A stretch of 64,000 nt of DNA from Batrachochytrium dendrobatidis JAM81 (taxonomy: Eukaryota; Chytridiomycota; Chytridiomycetes; Rhizophydiales): contig NW_006281114.1 in the NCBI RefSeq assembly GCF_000203795.2, positions 310,001 to 374,000 on the forward strand. Reading direction: 5' to 3'. This document shows, piece by piece, positions 33,862 to 45,985 of this stretch. The notes under the pieces were generated by a model that worked only from the letters and a program-made list of their open reading frames with translations, was not told the DNA's origin and searched no databases. The stretch's first letter is position 1, and every line of letters begins with the position of its first letter. Position numbers and translations under genes: made by a program.

Positions 33862-35458
33862 ATGGATGAACTAAAGGAACAGTTGATGCAAATCAAAGAT
33901 ACTCCTATCCTTGAATGCAAGGATGTGGGATTGAATTCCAACAAACGTAGTCTTACCCTGGTCATTAAACTCGGCACTTCTTCCATATGTGACGAGCAGA
34001 CGTTCAAGCCTAAACTAGCCAACCTGTCCTTGCTGGTTGAAACAGTTGTGGCATTACGGTCATTGGGCCACAATGTCATGATTGTGTCCAGTGGTGCTGT
34101 GGGTGTTGGCTTGCGTCGACTGGCTTTGTTAAAGAAACCAAAACATTTATCCCAAGTGCAGGCATGTGTGCTGGTTATCTTGACTCGTTCAATTCTGTCA
34201 AACTGGTTCAGTCATTCTATAAATTCATGCTGTGCTAACCATTCATCTGCTCTATATAGGCTGTGGCAGCTGTTGGTCAAGGACGACTTATGGCTTTATA
34301 TGATACGCTTTTTTCACAATTCGAAGTTCCAATTGCACAGATTTTACTTACCAGAGATAACTTGGCAGAGGTAAATGATTGACCATTATTGATCAAGCTA
34401 GTTATAATGCATGATAAAGATACAATCATTGCACACATCGTTAGTCATTTGAACAAACAAGACTTAGTTGTATCTTTTGATTCTGTTATGTAGAGATCGC
34501 AATACTTGAATGCTAGATCCACGCTTCGCGAGCTATTGCAGATGAATGTTGTGCCCATCATTAACGAAAATGACTCTGTTTCCAACGCAGAGATTCGATT
34601 TGGAGACAATGACACTCTATCTGCCATTGCTGCAGGAATGATCAATGCAGATGTACTGTTTTTGCTGACTGATGTGGATGCTCTTTATACCGATAATCCA
34701 CGCACCAATCCAGATGTCAAGGCAGTTCGAGTTGTAGACAATATCAAACAACTTCGAGAACAAGGCAAGATTGTTGATACACTGGAAGAAGAGCTGCATT
34801 ATAGCATAAAGCAGTTGAACTAACTTGACATTGATATACTCTTGCAGTGACTGTTACATCTCTTGGATCGTCTATTGGAACTGGAGGAATGGTAACTAAA
34901 CTGATTGCTGCTGAGCTTGCTACTGCAGTTGGCTGTAGCACGGTAATTAGTCTAGGTTCCAAGCCGCAAGTCATTCTTGATATCATCCAAGAAATCCAAA
35001 CCCAACGCGCAGCTCCACCTGGCACAGTGTTTTCCCCTACAATTGGTACGCATTTTCTGGCCAAACCCAATCCAATGGTAGATCGTAAATGGTGGATCTT
35101 GCATGGTCTTGCAGTCTCTGGATCGGTTTACATTGATGCTGGTGCAGTTCTTGCCATCACAAAGCAAAAGAGTTCACTTTTTGCTGCTGGCATTGTCAAG
35201 GTAGAGGGAACATTCAACGCTCAACAGAGTGTTCAAATCATGACTGTTGTTAAAAAAACACTCCCACGTGGCGAAGTTGTAGAACAAACAGTCGAAGTTG
35301 CTCGAGGTCTTGCCAATTACTCGGCAGTCGAAATGCAGCGTATCGTTGGTGTTCAGAGCTCCAAGATTGCTGACCTGCTTGGATACAGTGATTCTGACTA
35401 TGTGATTCATCGCGATAACATTGCCATTGTCATTGATCAGAATCAGCAAGATTCCTAA
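33862..35458 (+). CDS. PRO1: Glutamate 5-kinase (proline biosynthesis) with PUA domain
   Basis: Exons 33862-34161, 34260-34370, 34494-34764 and 34848-35458 give 430 aa, close to yeast Pro1 (428). The amino-acid kinase domain shows [62 protein letters not shown] and [11 protein letters not shown]-terminal PUA domain follows ([23 protein letters not shown]). The enzyme phosphorylates L-glutamate with ATP in the first step of proline synthesis and is usually feedback-inhibited by proline through this kinase domain. Two of its three introns appear to use GC donors: CAG|GCATGT at 34162 and CAAG|GCAAGA at 34765. The GT alternatives break the conserved frame or insert residues. A copy of the recurrent motif lies just upstream. 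Confidence 0.92.
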
Positions 35459-35617
35459 ATTTTGACTATATTGGATTGATGAATTATATTCAAACCAAGT
35501 CTTGGAATAAAGGCCAATTTGTTTATTGTAGATGGACATTTGCTGTGAGTTGGTAAAAAATAGATGCAGAAATTCTATCAAGATCTTGGTACATTATGCA
35601 CTGTTGAGCAGATCAAG

Positions 35618-36411
35618 CTACTGGCCATTTAAGGTTTTCAAAGCAACAGCAACAATATCAGACACATCTGCCATTGCGCCTATACCAACATCACCACAAG
35701 CAAGTTGCTTTGAAATAGGATGAACAATCACATATCCAAGTTCTTGGCTTAAGACAGTAAGTTGCTTTGAAGTGATAGGATGTGACCACATATGAGTGTT
35801 CATTGCTGGACAAACAACAACCGGTTTAGATGAATCCCATGCTCGCAAAACGCATGTCTGCAATATAGTCAATGAACAACCGAATTAGAGATTGATCAAT
35901 GCAACGTTAACAGATGGCTGCATATTAAATACTTGCCAAGAGATTATCGCAGAGTCCATGTACTGCTTTTGCCATAGTATTGGCATCCAAGGGTGCAATG
36001 ATGAACAGATCGGCCCAATTCCGTAACTGGTTAATTCCAATCATGAACATTTTCATAAATTAAATGTCATTATAATGAATCAACTAGACAATAAGTAGAT
36101 CCAGTCGAATGGCATGTCACTTACATCGATATGCAGCACAGGATCAGGTATTTTCTTCCATGCATCCCACTCATCTTTATCAGTCAATACAGATATTGAT
36201 CCAATCTCATGTGTGTTGATAAAGTGCTGAGATGCATGAGTAGCAATGATTTTGATTTCCAAGTTGGTCTTGAATTCATGACTGTTAGACCAAGTGTATA
36301 GTAATAGAAATACTAAAACACACTTACTGGAAAGGATTCTTTTAGTTGTTTTATTAAAAGTGGGAGTTTGATGGTAGCAACACTGCCAGTTACGCCCACC
36401 AAGATGTGCAT
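35618..36411 (-). CDS. PPCDC: Phosphopantothenoylcysteine decarboxylase (HAL3/COAC family)
   Basis: Minus strand, ATG at 36409-36411, stop TAG at 35618-35620, about four exons. The N-terminus (HILVGVTGSVATIKLPLLI) is the flavin-binding start of the flavoprotein fold. The body contains IATHASQHFIN, WIYLLS-like splice-end sequence, WADLFIIAPLDANT on the exon near 35950-36030, then VVCPAMNTHMWSHPITSKQL and LACGDVGIGAMADV. The PAMNTHMW substrate-recognition loop and the ACGDxGxGAMA flexible flap mark PPCDC, which decarboxylates 4'-phosphopantothenoylcysteine with FMN in coenzyme A synthesis. It lies tail-to-tail with PRO1, about 160 bp apart. Yeast Hal3/Vhs3 paralogues add long acidic tails, which are absent here. 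Confidence 0.9.
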
Positions 36412-36551
36412 GAATACAATAAGCAAGTTTTGGACGAGATTTTGAAAATCGGAATCTTGTTGCAAAACTATTGGACAGCTAAACTAGATATGCTTTTTGA
36501 TGCACGACAGCCATAATAAACACTCGACTATAAAAAAGGAAATTGCTTTAT

Positions 36552-38396
36552 TCAAAAGATGGGAATAAAACTGTTGATTCGATCCTTTTGTTGCTGGGCA
36601 ATGCACTCTGCAATCCACACAATGTTGCGAATCTCTTGTTCCTTGAGTTTCAAATAACTGTAAAACACACCAAATTGAAACTGCTGGTTAAATGCTCTCT
36701 TGTTCAAAAACACTTCGTGCTCAAAAAACTTGTCTTCTAGAGAGCGGTCAGAGCCAACAGGGATATCAAAAAAGGGTCGATACTCCTACATTTTAAACAT
36801 GGATTAGTTGACTCAAATCACGAGTTATATCATTTGATAAAGCTGCACTAAACATTCGAAATAATGGACAAGTTTGAGTATCAAAAAAAGCAAGATTAAT
36901 CATACAGGGTAGCCTTCGATGGTAAGTCGCACTTGATCAACGTCGTCAGCTCGTGCAAGCCGTGCTACACCATCAGGAAACAACTTGCCAATAGTGGGGA
37001 ATAGTTTGGCTCGATCATCCTTGGTTAGTTCAGTGTTGAATGAATTAATGGTAATGTTGATGATACGACGATCCGACTCAAACTAGGTATATAATCAATT
37101 TGATGCATGTAAATAATTAGTGTTGGACTCCAAGTGATTGGATTGACCAACAATCCTATACCTGAAGGATCTCTCCCATGACTTCAGCAGTAGGGTCACC
37201 AAGGCTCTCGCAGTATGAGTGAAAGTCTTCTAAATATGCCTTGTAAAGAGTGTTGCGAATAATCTCGATATTCATTTCATCCAGATCATGGGCAGACAAG
37301 CATTTTTCAAAGTAGGGAGCTAAAAACAAGAATTTTCAAAAAGTTGGTTTAAATAAATGTATCAAACCAAAACATGAATTGATTTGCAACCAAAGTAATA
37401 CAAAGAATCGAGTATCTTACCAATGGGAGAGTCAACCAGAACCGTATTGTAAAGCTCGGCAACACTAGTAGCAACACAAAGAGCACCTATAGAGTCAAAC
37501 ATACCCAGAGGATGGCATCGTTCAAGCAGTTCGAGTGTGTCACGCTCATGGAGTGTTCCAGTGATCAACAAAATGACATTGTCAATCATATACGCATACC
37601 TGAAATATACAAAGTGTGTTAAGCATTTGATAATCATTTGATAATCATTATATGCTAGGAGGATCTCAATAGACTCGAATGAAATGACAAAACGTTGATA
37701 CACAGCAGCACATACGTTAAATAGTCCAAGAAAGTTGACAAAGGTCGATTGGAATTAGTACGAAGATAATTAAACTCGGAGATGAGTTTCTCTCTGGCCT
37801 TTTCCGCAATGGTTGTTGTGGCAATTGGAGAAGGCTCATTCTGCAAAAAGTTTCCATAATCCGTGGCAGCGAGTTGCAGCTTGAAATCTAGGGTTGATTG
37901 AGTAGATCATATTGGTAAATTCAAGTGAACAGTTTAACGAGCATTTCAACCGAGTGGTTATTAGCATTATGATTTCAAGCAATGCATTCTTGATCATCTT
38001 ATTTGATGTCTAGTCGTCCAGTATGGTGTGGTTGACAGCGATGCAAGTAGAAGCAGTTGAATTGAGATTGGTGATGTGCTCGTAAAAGGACAGATGATTA
38101 AGGGCTGTTTGGAGTAAAGCAGACAGGGATGCGTTTCTCTGCTCTGTACAGAGCAGAAAGCAGCATGGATAAATGCAGTTAAGCCGCATGCATATATCTA
38201 TGCATTATCAAGGCATCAACGGCCTCGATACACTCCAGAGCAGATGACCAGGGGATAATGAGAGTAACAACCAACCTTCCAGTGTTTCGCATTGAATTAA
38301 ATTGAGGTAGTTTGTATTTGTAAGAATGCCAGCCTTGTAGCCACGAACAATGCCCTCCAGGAACCCAACCTCGACATTGAAGAACAGCGACTCCAT
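36552..38396 (-). CDS. VMA6: V-type ATPase V0 subunit d
   Basis: Minus strand, exon 1 38276-38396, then a 388-nt intron, and further exons to the TGA at 36552-36554. Motifs match subunit d closely: [98 protein letters not shown] and [10 protein letters not shown], ending INSFIPIF. Subunit d caps the c-ring of the V0 sector and couples it to the central stalk in vacuolar and endosomal proton pumps. Length and ends are normal. The first intron is the longest that I resolved in a conserved gene here. Upstream lies a cluster of TTTGGCCAAAA elements shared with the divergent MYND gene. Confidence 0.93.
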
Positions 38397-38428
38397 AGCG
38401 ATAAACACTCGAGGAAAGTCGAGTCAAA

Positions 38429-38485
38429 TGGCCAAAACTGTTCTCATAACATTTGGCCAAAACAGATTGTGTTGTTTGGCCAAAA
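38429..38485. promoter_or_regulatory. Cluster of three palindromic TTTGGCCAAAA elements
   Basis: Copies lie at 38429-38438 (TGGCCAAAAC), 38452-38463 (TTTGGCCAAAAC) and 38475-38485 (TTTGGCCAAAA), starting 33 bp upstream of the VMA6 ATG. The core TTTGGCCAAA is a palindrome, so a dimeric transcription factor is a reasonable guess. Confidence 0.5.
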
Positions 38486-38860
38486 TAAACTAAAATTTCG
38501 CCAATAATTGTGTATTTAACTATTATAAAATATATGTTGCAGTAGTTGGAGAGTTGTTGCTTTCCTACTAAAAATCTACGCTGGATTCAATCCACACAAT
38601 TCAATCCTACAATAAAAACTATAAGTTTAAACTGAAACAAACGAAATGTACTGACAAGACTCGATATCTAGCTTCAAACTTGTCGATCGTGAAATGTATT
38701 CTAAAAAGTCGAATATGCTCTAGTTTAGAAAAACAACACATTTCTATGTGACAGTTGTTTCCATGTTGATCATCAAAAGAATAGTCAGTTGAAGAGTTTA
38801 AAAGACAATTTAGTCGATGCAAATTATCATTTCATGAGATTAATAATTTGATACTTGTTT

Positions 38861-38879
38861 ATCTTTTACGTGAATACGG
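38861..38879 (+). promoter_or_regulatory. Copy of the TTTTACRTGAATACG motif upstream of the MYND gene
   Basis: The core CTTTTACGTGAATACGG ends 8 nt before the start codon at 38888, in the gene's orientation. So close to the ATG it would lie in a very short leader or at the transcription start. Confidence 0.65.
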
Positions 38880-38887
38880 CTAACAAG

Positions 38888-40326
38888 ATGGTCAGACAAG
38901 ATAATATTGCCAACTGGTCAGTTTGTCAGCCCATTCTAGTCCTTCCAGGAACTGGCATTTCAGGAGTGTTTGATAAAAGAGCATTAACTACTACAGACTC
39001 TCGTGCTCTAAACAACTCTCTTCTTCATCTATCATACTTGGCATCAGTTTCTACAGCCAAAACTGCAAATTTATTGGAACAGGACGGCGGTTTAGAGTTG
39101 GTTGTTAGAATACTTGGACGACTCAATTCTCATGCAAATGGAACAGGAAAGAACACACATGGCAGTGACTTGCCTCTCATCCGAATCTCATTTTCTGCTG
39201 CTCTTGCATGCTTGAGTAGTTTGGCTGTAAGAGGCACTCAGTCACTGCGTCTAAGACTGCTCACTGCTGGTGTGATTTCTGCATTATTGCCATTGCTGCA
39301 ATCTGCTGCTGCTGCCATGCAGCATGAACAAACTATTGCGATCACTGCTCATACAGAGACTGACACTACTGTCACTGACCATCAATCCATTCAATCACCT
39401 TTTCCACTGCAACAACTTCCAACTGGATGGAATGATGTGCAAGCTGCATTCCATCCAAACAATGACAATGCTTATAATTTCAACAGCAACGATAATGCAA
39501 ATGCTTCGATCCATCCATCTGCAGACACACCATCAATGTCCATGGATGTAGATACAACTCTCTCATCTCACACTGCACTACCCTTGATCACCATGACTGC
39601 TCTTGCACTATCCCCCATAGAACAGACAGAACCAGTTGCAGAGTCGTCAATGCAAGGTTTGACTGATAACGATCCTTTTCCTACCTTGTCCCCATTGGCT
39701 GACTCCAATGTAACAGTCGATCCCCTGTTGGCCAGAGATGAACGTCGTCGTCGTTCTCGTATCCATCCTTCAGCTATTACTACAGACACTCAATCTTACA
39801 CTGCACCGTCTGTCGAAACATTGTGTTCCGACGATCTTCTTTTGGCTATAAAGCTAATCGCCTATCTTTCAAAATACTACAATGCTCGCCATGCTCTGCA
39901 TACTGCTTACTCGGTCAATATTTACTCGCTCATCGAACCTCTTACTAATGTGAGTGTTCCACCCGATCTTCGAAAATGGGCCATTATTTGCATGCGCAGT
40001 TGCTTCAAACGGAGTGGCGATGCCAATAGCTTTCGTCGCTGTAGTAATCTGAAATGCTCCAAAACAGAATCCCATTTACACGAATTCTCAAAATGCTCTC
40101 GGTGTCGTCGAGTTACTTACTGCAGGTAACCAATACTGTTTCATCTATTGTTGATATCTACCATGAATTGTGTCTAAAGTGGTTGCATCCTTTTAATCCA
40201 TGAATATACTATAGCAAATCGTGTCAGTGCATAGCATGGACAATGCATCGGTGCTGGTGCATGCCTTCTGAATCACATTTTACGGCTGAATCTACTGCAG
40301 CGCAAATAGAGACCACAGCTTTATAG
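38888..40326 (+). CDS. MYND zinc-finger protein, SamB/Mub1-like
   Basis: Exons 38888-40125 and 40215-40326 give 449 aa. The N-terminal half is helical, with LNNSLLHLSYLASVSTAKTA and LEQDGGLELVVRIL, as in the ARM-like part of SamB/Mub1. A long polar insert (about residues 150-300) follows, then a second helical stretch (LLLAIKLIAYLSKYYNAR). A C-terminal MYND finger is completed across the intron: CSNLKCSK, CSRCRRVTYCS, then CQCIAWTMHRCWC. Yeast Mub1 acts with the ubiquitin ligase Ubr2 and SamB affects hyphal morphology, so a partner role in protein turnover is likely. The C-terminal tail is short. The family name rests on architecture and the N-terminal wording. Confidence 0.75.
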
Positions 40327-40745
40327 CACATGCATAATTTTGTCTTGTTTTGATTATAGCTATATTCACTTGGAATGAAGCACTTGTATTTATCTCGCAT
40401 CAACTGCGCCTTCTCCAATCGACATTCTCGATTCTTTGTAAACAACGACCATCATAATACACATCAAACTATAGTTTTAACCCTCATTTTTAATATACTC
40501 GTAACATATGATCACCACACTCGTTCATTGCAACCCAGACATTGGATTCAACTGCTATCAACCCAATTCGGATACATTCAGGAAACCAAAGAGTGCATGT
40601 ATTGGATGAACACAAAAAACCAGTACTTTTGGTGTGGATTGATAACCACCATTCCATAAAACTGGCTGTTTATTACATGTTGGCATCCTTGGCGTTTCAT
40701 TTCACGCGAATACGGTTGTAATGGATATCATTTTATAGAGATAAA
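40327..40745. other. Spacer and promoter region of the small gene at 40746
   Basis: About 420 bp after the MYND gene. It holds one copy of the recurrent motif at its right end; no other feature seen. Confidence 0.5.
40694..40715 (+). promoter_or_regulatory. Copy of the TTTTACRTGAATACG motif upstream of a small gene
   Basis: The core ATTTCACGCGAATACGG ends about 30 nt before an ATG at 40746. It differs from the consensus at two core positions. Confidence 0.55.
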
Positions 40746-41113
40746 ATGAACAGTTTGCTAAAACCGACTGTTTTGAGCCAACTGTGTAAATCAATAGGTG
40801 ATTCACCTTTAAATGGGTCATATCCATTTCTATACAAGTAAGTTTACCTGTTGACACTTTTGATTTTATTAATGAATAAACAAGTGCCATGAATAAATCT
40901 CACCAAGTGCTCAATCATGTTAGGATCATTGAGCATATTCATTTCTCATATGAGATTGAAAGTAAGCATATTCCTTGATAAATAATCCAAAGCCTTCTTT
41001 ACTTGATTCCAAATCCTATCATGCGAATTCAACACGATTAGTTTCCACAGTCGATTGCAGCTACGTATTCAAACTCTAGCAAATCGCTTCATATTAAAAC
41101 TACAGTACCTTGA
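40746..41113 (+). CDS. Putative small protein, 73 aa, three exons
   Basis: A possible gene: exon 1 40746-40837 ends at a perfect GTAAGT, exon 2 40885-40961 ends at GTAAGC, exon 3 41061-41113 ends in TGA. All phases agree. The peptide begins MNSLLKPTVLSQLCKSIGDS, has a middle segment QVLNHVRIIEHIHFSYEIE that looks like a folded strand-helix piece, and ends KSLHIKTTVP. I recognise no family. Support comes from the splice consensus, consistent phase, and the recurrent promoter motif 30 nt upstream. It overlaps the last bases of exportin-6 tail to tail by about 14 bp. The third exon is the least certain. Confidence 0.4.
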
Positions 41114-44100
41114 TATTTTCCAGTCGTGATCCAAGCATATTCTGCTGCTCTTTGGTAAACGATTTACATTTTTCAATAAAAAAATGCGTAACAACCTACA
41201 CATGAATAACATTAGAATCAATCCCATTCAGCTCGTTTATGTTCAATACGCATCCATCTATGTTGTAGAGTCAATCTAGTAATAGGTCAATATTATATTT
41301 ACTTTGGAATATACCACACTGGGATCAGCCGTTACAATATTTCCCATAAATTGAATCAGGTCGTCACGTAAAAGCTCGAGTGTTTTTTGTAACAAGATGT
41401 CCAATACACATTTAATGATGCTTGGTGCTATGTTTTGTACAAACACGGGCTAAAAGATCAAGAAGTTCATGGCAGAAGAATAGGTAAATAACACATAAAA
41501 GGTTGGTGATACAAGACAAAGTACATACTCTTGAAAAAAGTCGACATTTTTCATTAAGTTGCTCAAAGATGGTCATGGTTTGTTTAATCATATCCACATG
41601 TGTGCCTTGAAAAGAAAGCATAAAAATCTAAAATATCGGCATCCACAACAGTCAATACGTCCATTTATATCCACACAACAAAACTCTATTCTACTATGTA
41701 GAGGAATGGTTTTTTGATCCCCAATCAATACAAAAACAATGCAAATCAAATCATTATACCTGAATAATTGCCATAAACTCGGTTTCATTCTTGCAATCCG
41801 TTGGGTCGCCACCCAAAGCTATTCCTACACGAGCATTAAAAAAGTATCTCCAGTGATTCAACAGTATTCGATAAAGCATATCATAAAACAGAGGTCGAAT
41901 GGAATCAAAAAACGTATTCTAGATTCAGCATGAAAAAAACCGGAAAACAAAACACGAGTAAATTAGCTTAAATGAGCAAGGTCAAACACGACTTGAAAAT
42001 AAGTCTGTATAATGCACTCACGTTCCCATCAATGCATTGCGGATACAGATCCTGGACACAGAAAGATATAATTTGTGGTAAAATGGTAGAGCTGCCTTTG
42101 TGAGGATGATCAATTGTTGTAGACAAAAAGTTGATGGCTTTTTCCACCACAGCAGATCCCAAATTTTGTTGTATATGCTTTGTCAGCGATTCCCCTTTGA
42201 GCATTTGCATAAACAGTTGAATGGTTTGCGTAAACAAGTCCATGTTCTCTCTTGCATTCTGGGCTCGAAGTGCATTGAAAAGTAGCGTTATGTAATCCAA
42301 TAAAACACATAGCATGGCTGGATGAATTGTTATACATCAAATTGTTTTAGTCCAAATCCATTTAGCCATATATACGTTTAAACTCTTGAAAAAATGAATT
42401 GAATACAAACTCACCATTGTCGTTTGAATATACATTCAGGAGTGACATGGACGATGCTATGGTGGCCTGCAAAGCTTCAAATACAGTTTCCTTGGGAAAC
42501 GTGCCCTGAGCTTCAATCGCGTGAAGGCATCCAACAAAAGCTTCTATAGACAACACAATTTGCTGTTGAACTAGTAATCAGTCAAGCATGATGTGAGAAT
42601 AAGCATTATAAACCACTGTAATGAATAGTTGAAAACAGTCAAATCATACTTTGAGGTTGCTGAGCCGTGTTGGAGAAATTGGGACCTTGAACAAGTTCAA
42701 CAAACGCAGTCACCAGAGGTTGCATAAGCTGCTGATACATTCTAGATCGCTCTTTCCATTCCTGGGGTAACAATAAAATGGTTAGAAACGCCTTGATGCA
42801 ACCAGTAACCTTTGTCAACTCTAGTCATTTTTCAAGGCTCTGCAGATATACCTCTTCAAAAATCTTTGCATTCAAAACTGGTAGCACAAATAAATTTGTA
42901 GCAAATTGATACAAACCATCTCGTGTAGACGAGGTAGTGTTAAAGGCAATATTATGAAGCTCAGAAAGACATTTTACCACATGGGGAATTTTGAACAAAT
43001 CCGGTCGCACAGTTTCTGACATGGCACGAAGCAGTCGAGATGATGAAAATTGAAGCAATTGATTCTAAAATATTGACAAAGTAATGAGATTTCTAACCTC
43101 GACCATGTATACAACTCAAAACGCCATGTACTTGCATTTATAGTTAGAGATTGTGTGCAAATGAGCGTTATCTTGAAAACTAGATTGTCAAATTTGGAAG
43201 ACATCTCAGAGTTGGTTTGTGCTGCTTGGTGAAAATTTGTGAACCAGTGAACATATAGAATCAATGTATTCATGACGGTTGTAGGTCTTTATTTATTTCA
43301 TACATCAGATAAAAATAAATAGGATTGATTAGCATAAACAGTCATAGTGTGCCAAATAAAAATAAGCAGATACAATCACGACTTACAGAGACTCGTTGAG
43401 CATGACATTATGTCTTAATAGAAATTCCTGAAAAGTGCAAAACTGATCAACTAAAGCAAAAGACGCTGCAAACGTCCTATCAAAGTCATTTGTAAACAAG
43501 TGGGAGATTCGTCCAAAAACAAGCAACGCCATTTCAATAGACAGTGTGCCTATAATCCATCAAATCATTAGATATTCAAAAACTGTGAGTATAATCCCAA
43601 ATCACTGAAATAGAAATGCCACAAAAATCCACATGTGGCTTACATTCTCTCATTGTGTCAGCAGTTGGGCTCTGTCCATCTAGTCTTTGAAAGATTGTGG
43701 TACTATGAGTGGTAAACAAGTCAAATGATCGCTGCAAAATATCTGATGGAAACAAATCTGCCACGTTTACTGATTGTCACAGATATAAAAAGATTCAGAT
43801 ACAACCATTACTAAAGTCAGGTTCAAGACGTATCTAATCAGTCCAGCTTACCAATAACATCTAAAGAATGCTGCTCAATCAATTTTCGTTCTTCAGAATT
43901 CTATAAAACATTCATCACATTATTAAAGTTGCTTTGTAAAATAAGAATGACACGAGACATTACCCAAATAGTCGAGGACGAGCTTTTGAGTTTAAACAAA
44001 GCATCGACAATTCCAACTAAACCGCCATGGTATCTATATCCCATTCAACAATTTAAATGATGCGCATTAACAATTATAGTAGAAAGAGGCATTGCTGTTA

Positions 44101-45985
44101 TATAAGCATTCAGAAAACTACCTGATCAGATACTCGGTAGACGCGGTTGAATCCATTTTTTTCGATCTATCCAGCATGATGCCAATGAATTGCTTCCAAA
44201 TATCAAGACATGCTAAAAAGTCTTCCGACGATTGCTAAAACGTTGCAATTGAGCATTTCACGTTGAATTTGAAACCCATCCATTGCAATAAGATTAAACA
44301 GCATGAGTAACAACAAGATTGCATGGCTATTGTTATAGTCAAAGCAACTCACTTGAGCAAATGTGTAGTTGTAAAATAGTCGCAAGAATTCTGAAAAATG
44401 GGATCCATTCTCTGTTTCTGCTTTATACGAGTGCTGAGATATAAAATGGCCAATAAGGTCTGTAAACTTGCATAGATAGCTGTGTAATTCACAATAGCGA
44501 TAAACCCAAAAAAACCATTTCAACATTTTAAAATACAATTGACAAGATACTGGATTTCAAATCAAGCATGTAGTAGCCCGAGTCTTGAAACCTACTCTGA
44601 ATCAATATCTTGAAGACGCGGATGATCGACACTGGAATCTTGACTAGACATTAAATACCGTAGAATTTCAGAAATATGATTGATGAGCAATGAAATAAAC
44701 TCATTGTGCCCCTGTGGCGTGTATTTGCGTTGCAAAACCTCGTTTATGCAGGATAGACTTTGAGATCCCAAATTGCTCATACTATCATCTGTAAACTGAG
44801 AATAGCATAGTAGAGTTTTTACAATGGATTGAACAGGCAAAGGGTCTTCCAGGGGTATCCATGACAGCAAACTGTGCATGATATCTAAAGAGGTTTGACA
44901 GAGTGTAATATAGTGGCTATCTAAAGATGCATTGTATACCAATGGTACAGTATGCGCATCATCCAACAAAGATCTATTCAAGGGCGATTCGTAGGAATTC
45001 AATAAATGCCTATTTAATGGAGATAGATCAGATGTTTTGCTTCCAGGTGACAACGAAGCCAATTCAGATTTGTAGGGAGAATAAAAGGCAGTGCCGACAT
45101 TCAAAGTGGTGCTTGACGAAACAGACGGTGAATTGGATCCAATACGTTGAACTTGAGTTTGATAGATATGATCGAGAACTTGAATCACGACATGACATAT
45201 TCGCGGTGCTCGTGACGCTATAATGGATTTTAATTGAGTTTGTTGCATATCAATCATATTGCTGTCTTGCCGGATAAACATGAATTCTTCAACAGCTAGT
45301 TTAAGTAGGTTAAGACATAGTTGTGGGTCTGTGGTCTGCAGCGCCAAAACATCCTCAAAAAATGTTGGCCATTCAGAAGGCATTTCTTGTCGTGCAATAT
45401 GAACAATCAAAGTAGCCAATTTTGTAGCAACAAAACTAGCAAACATTTCTGGATACTGTGGATTAATTAATAGCGTCCATAAAAACTCTTTGACTTGCTG
45501 CCGTCCAGATACAGTCATTTTGGAATTCCATGTAGGCAGTAACTCCTATAAATAGAATTTTATATTAAATGAGTATATGCTGATGTATATTGAAATGCAA
45601 ATGTGAATGGTACAGCACAAGATAGCATAACATCATATCGCCAAATCAACATATACGCCACGTCGAACATTGACAGCCATTTGAACCATTCAAGTATGAA
45701 TTTGTATTGCATGAATACCTCAAACACTGTCAAGCAAAACCAATGAGTATATGAAGTAGAAGACTGTGGATTTTGAAGAATCTGCTTGCAGACTGGAATA
45801 TTGCTACGCTGTTTTCGAAGCGACTCCAGATGAGATTCTGCATAATACGTATACGTGTTAAACCATTGACTGTCAATATGATACCCATTCAACCATGATA
45901 CAGTAGTACCTATTTCCTGTTTTCTTTGGGAAGAAGTAGAGGGTATTTCAAAGTATTCGTTCAGTAGTTTTGGTAGTTGGTCCAT
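41100..45985 (-). CDS. XPO6: Exportin-6 (actin-profilin nuclear exporter)
   Basis: Minus strand, ATG at 45983-45985, stop near 41100, about 20 exons. The N-terminal importin-beta-type region has FASFVATKLATLIVHIARQEMPSEW and LNLLKLAVEEF; the middle has SLLSWIPLEDPLPVQSIVKTLL and SCINEVLQRKYTPQGHNEF. The C-terminal part has YITLLFNALRAQNARENMDLFTQTIQLFMQML and VVEKAINFL...ILPQIISFCVQDLYP. This order matches animal exportin-6 (DEMLSFFLTLFRGLRVQ...FTEQIIQTFLNMF...VVEKFLKIL). It exports actin bound to profilin from the nucleus with RanGTP. Yeasts lack it. The last exon ends SRLENIKVL. Exon borders were read only for the main blocks. A copy of the recurrent motif lies 128 nt upstream of the ATG. 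Confidence 0.8.

Larger units (their letters stand above)
38397..38887. other. Divergent promoter region of VMA6 and the MYND gene
   Basis: About 490 bp. It contains three TGGCCAAAA elements near VMA6 and one copy of the recurrent motif directly before the MYND gene, each listed separately. Confidence 0.65.

Noticed and set aside
38179..38460. Second minus-strand frame overlapping exon 1 of VMA6
   Set aside because: It is a shadow in another frame; the subunit d start [11 protein letters not shown] lies in the neighbouring frame.
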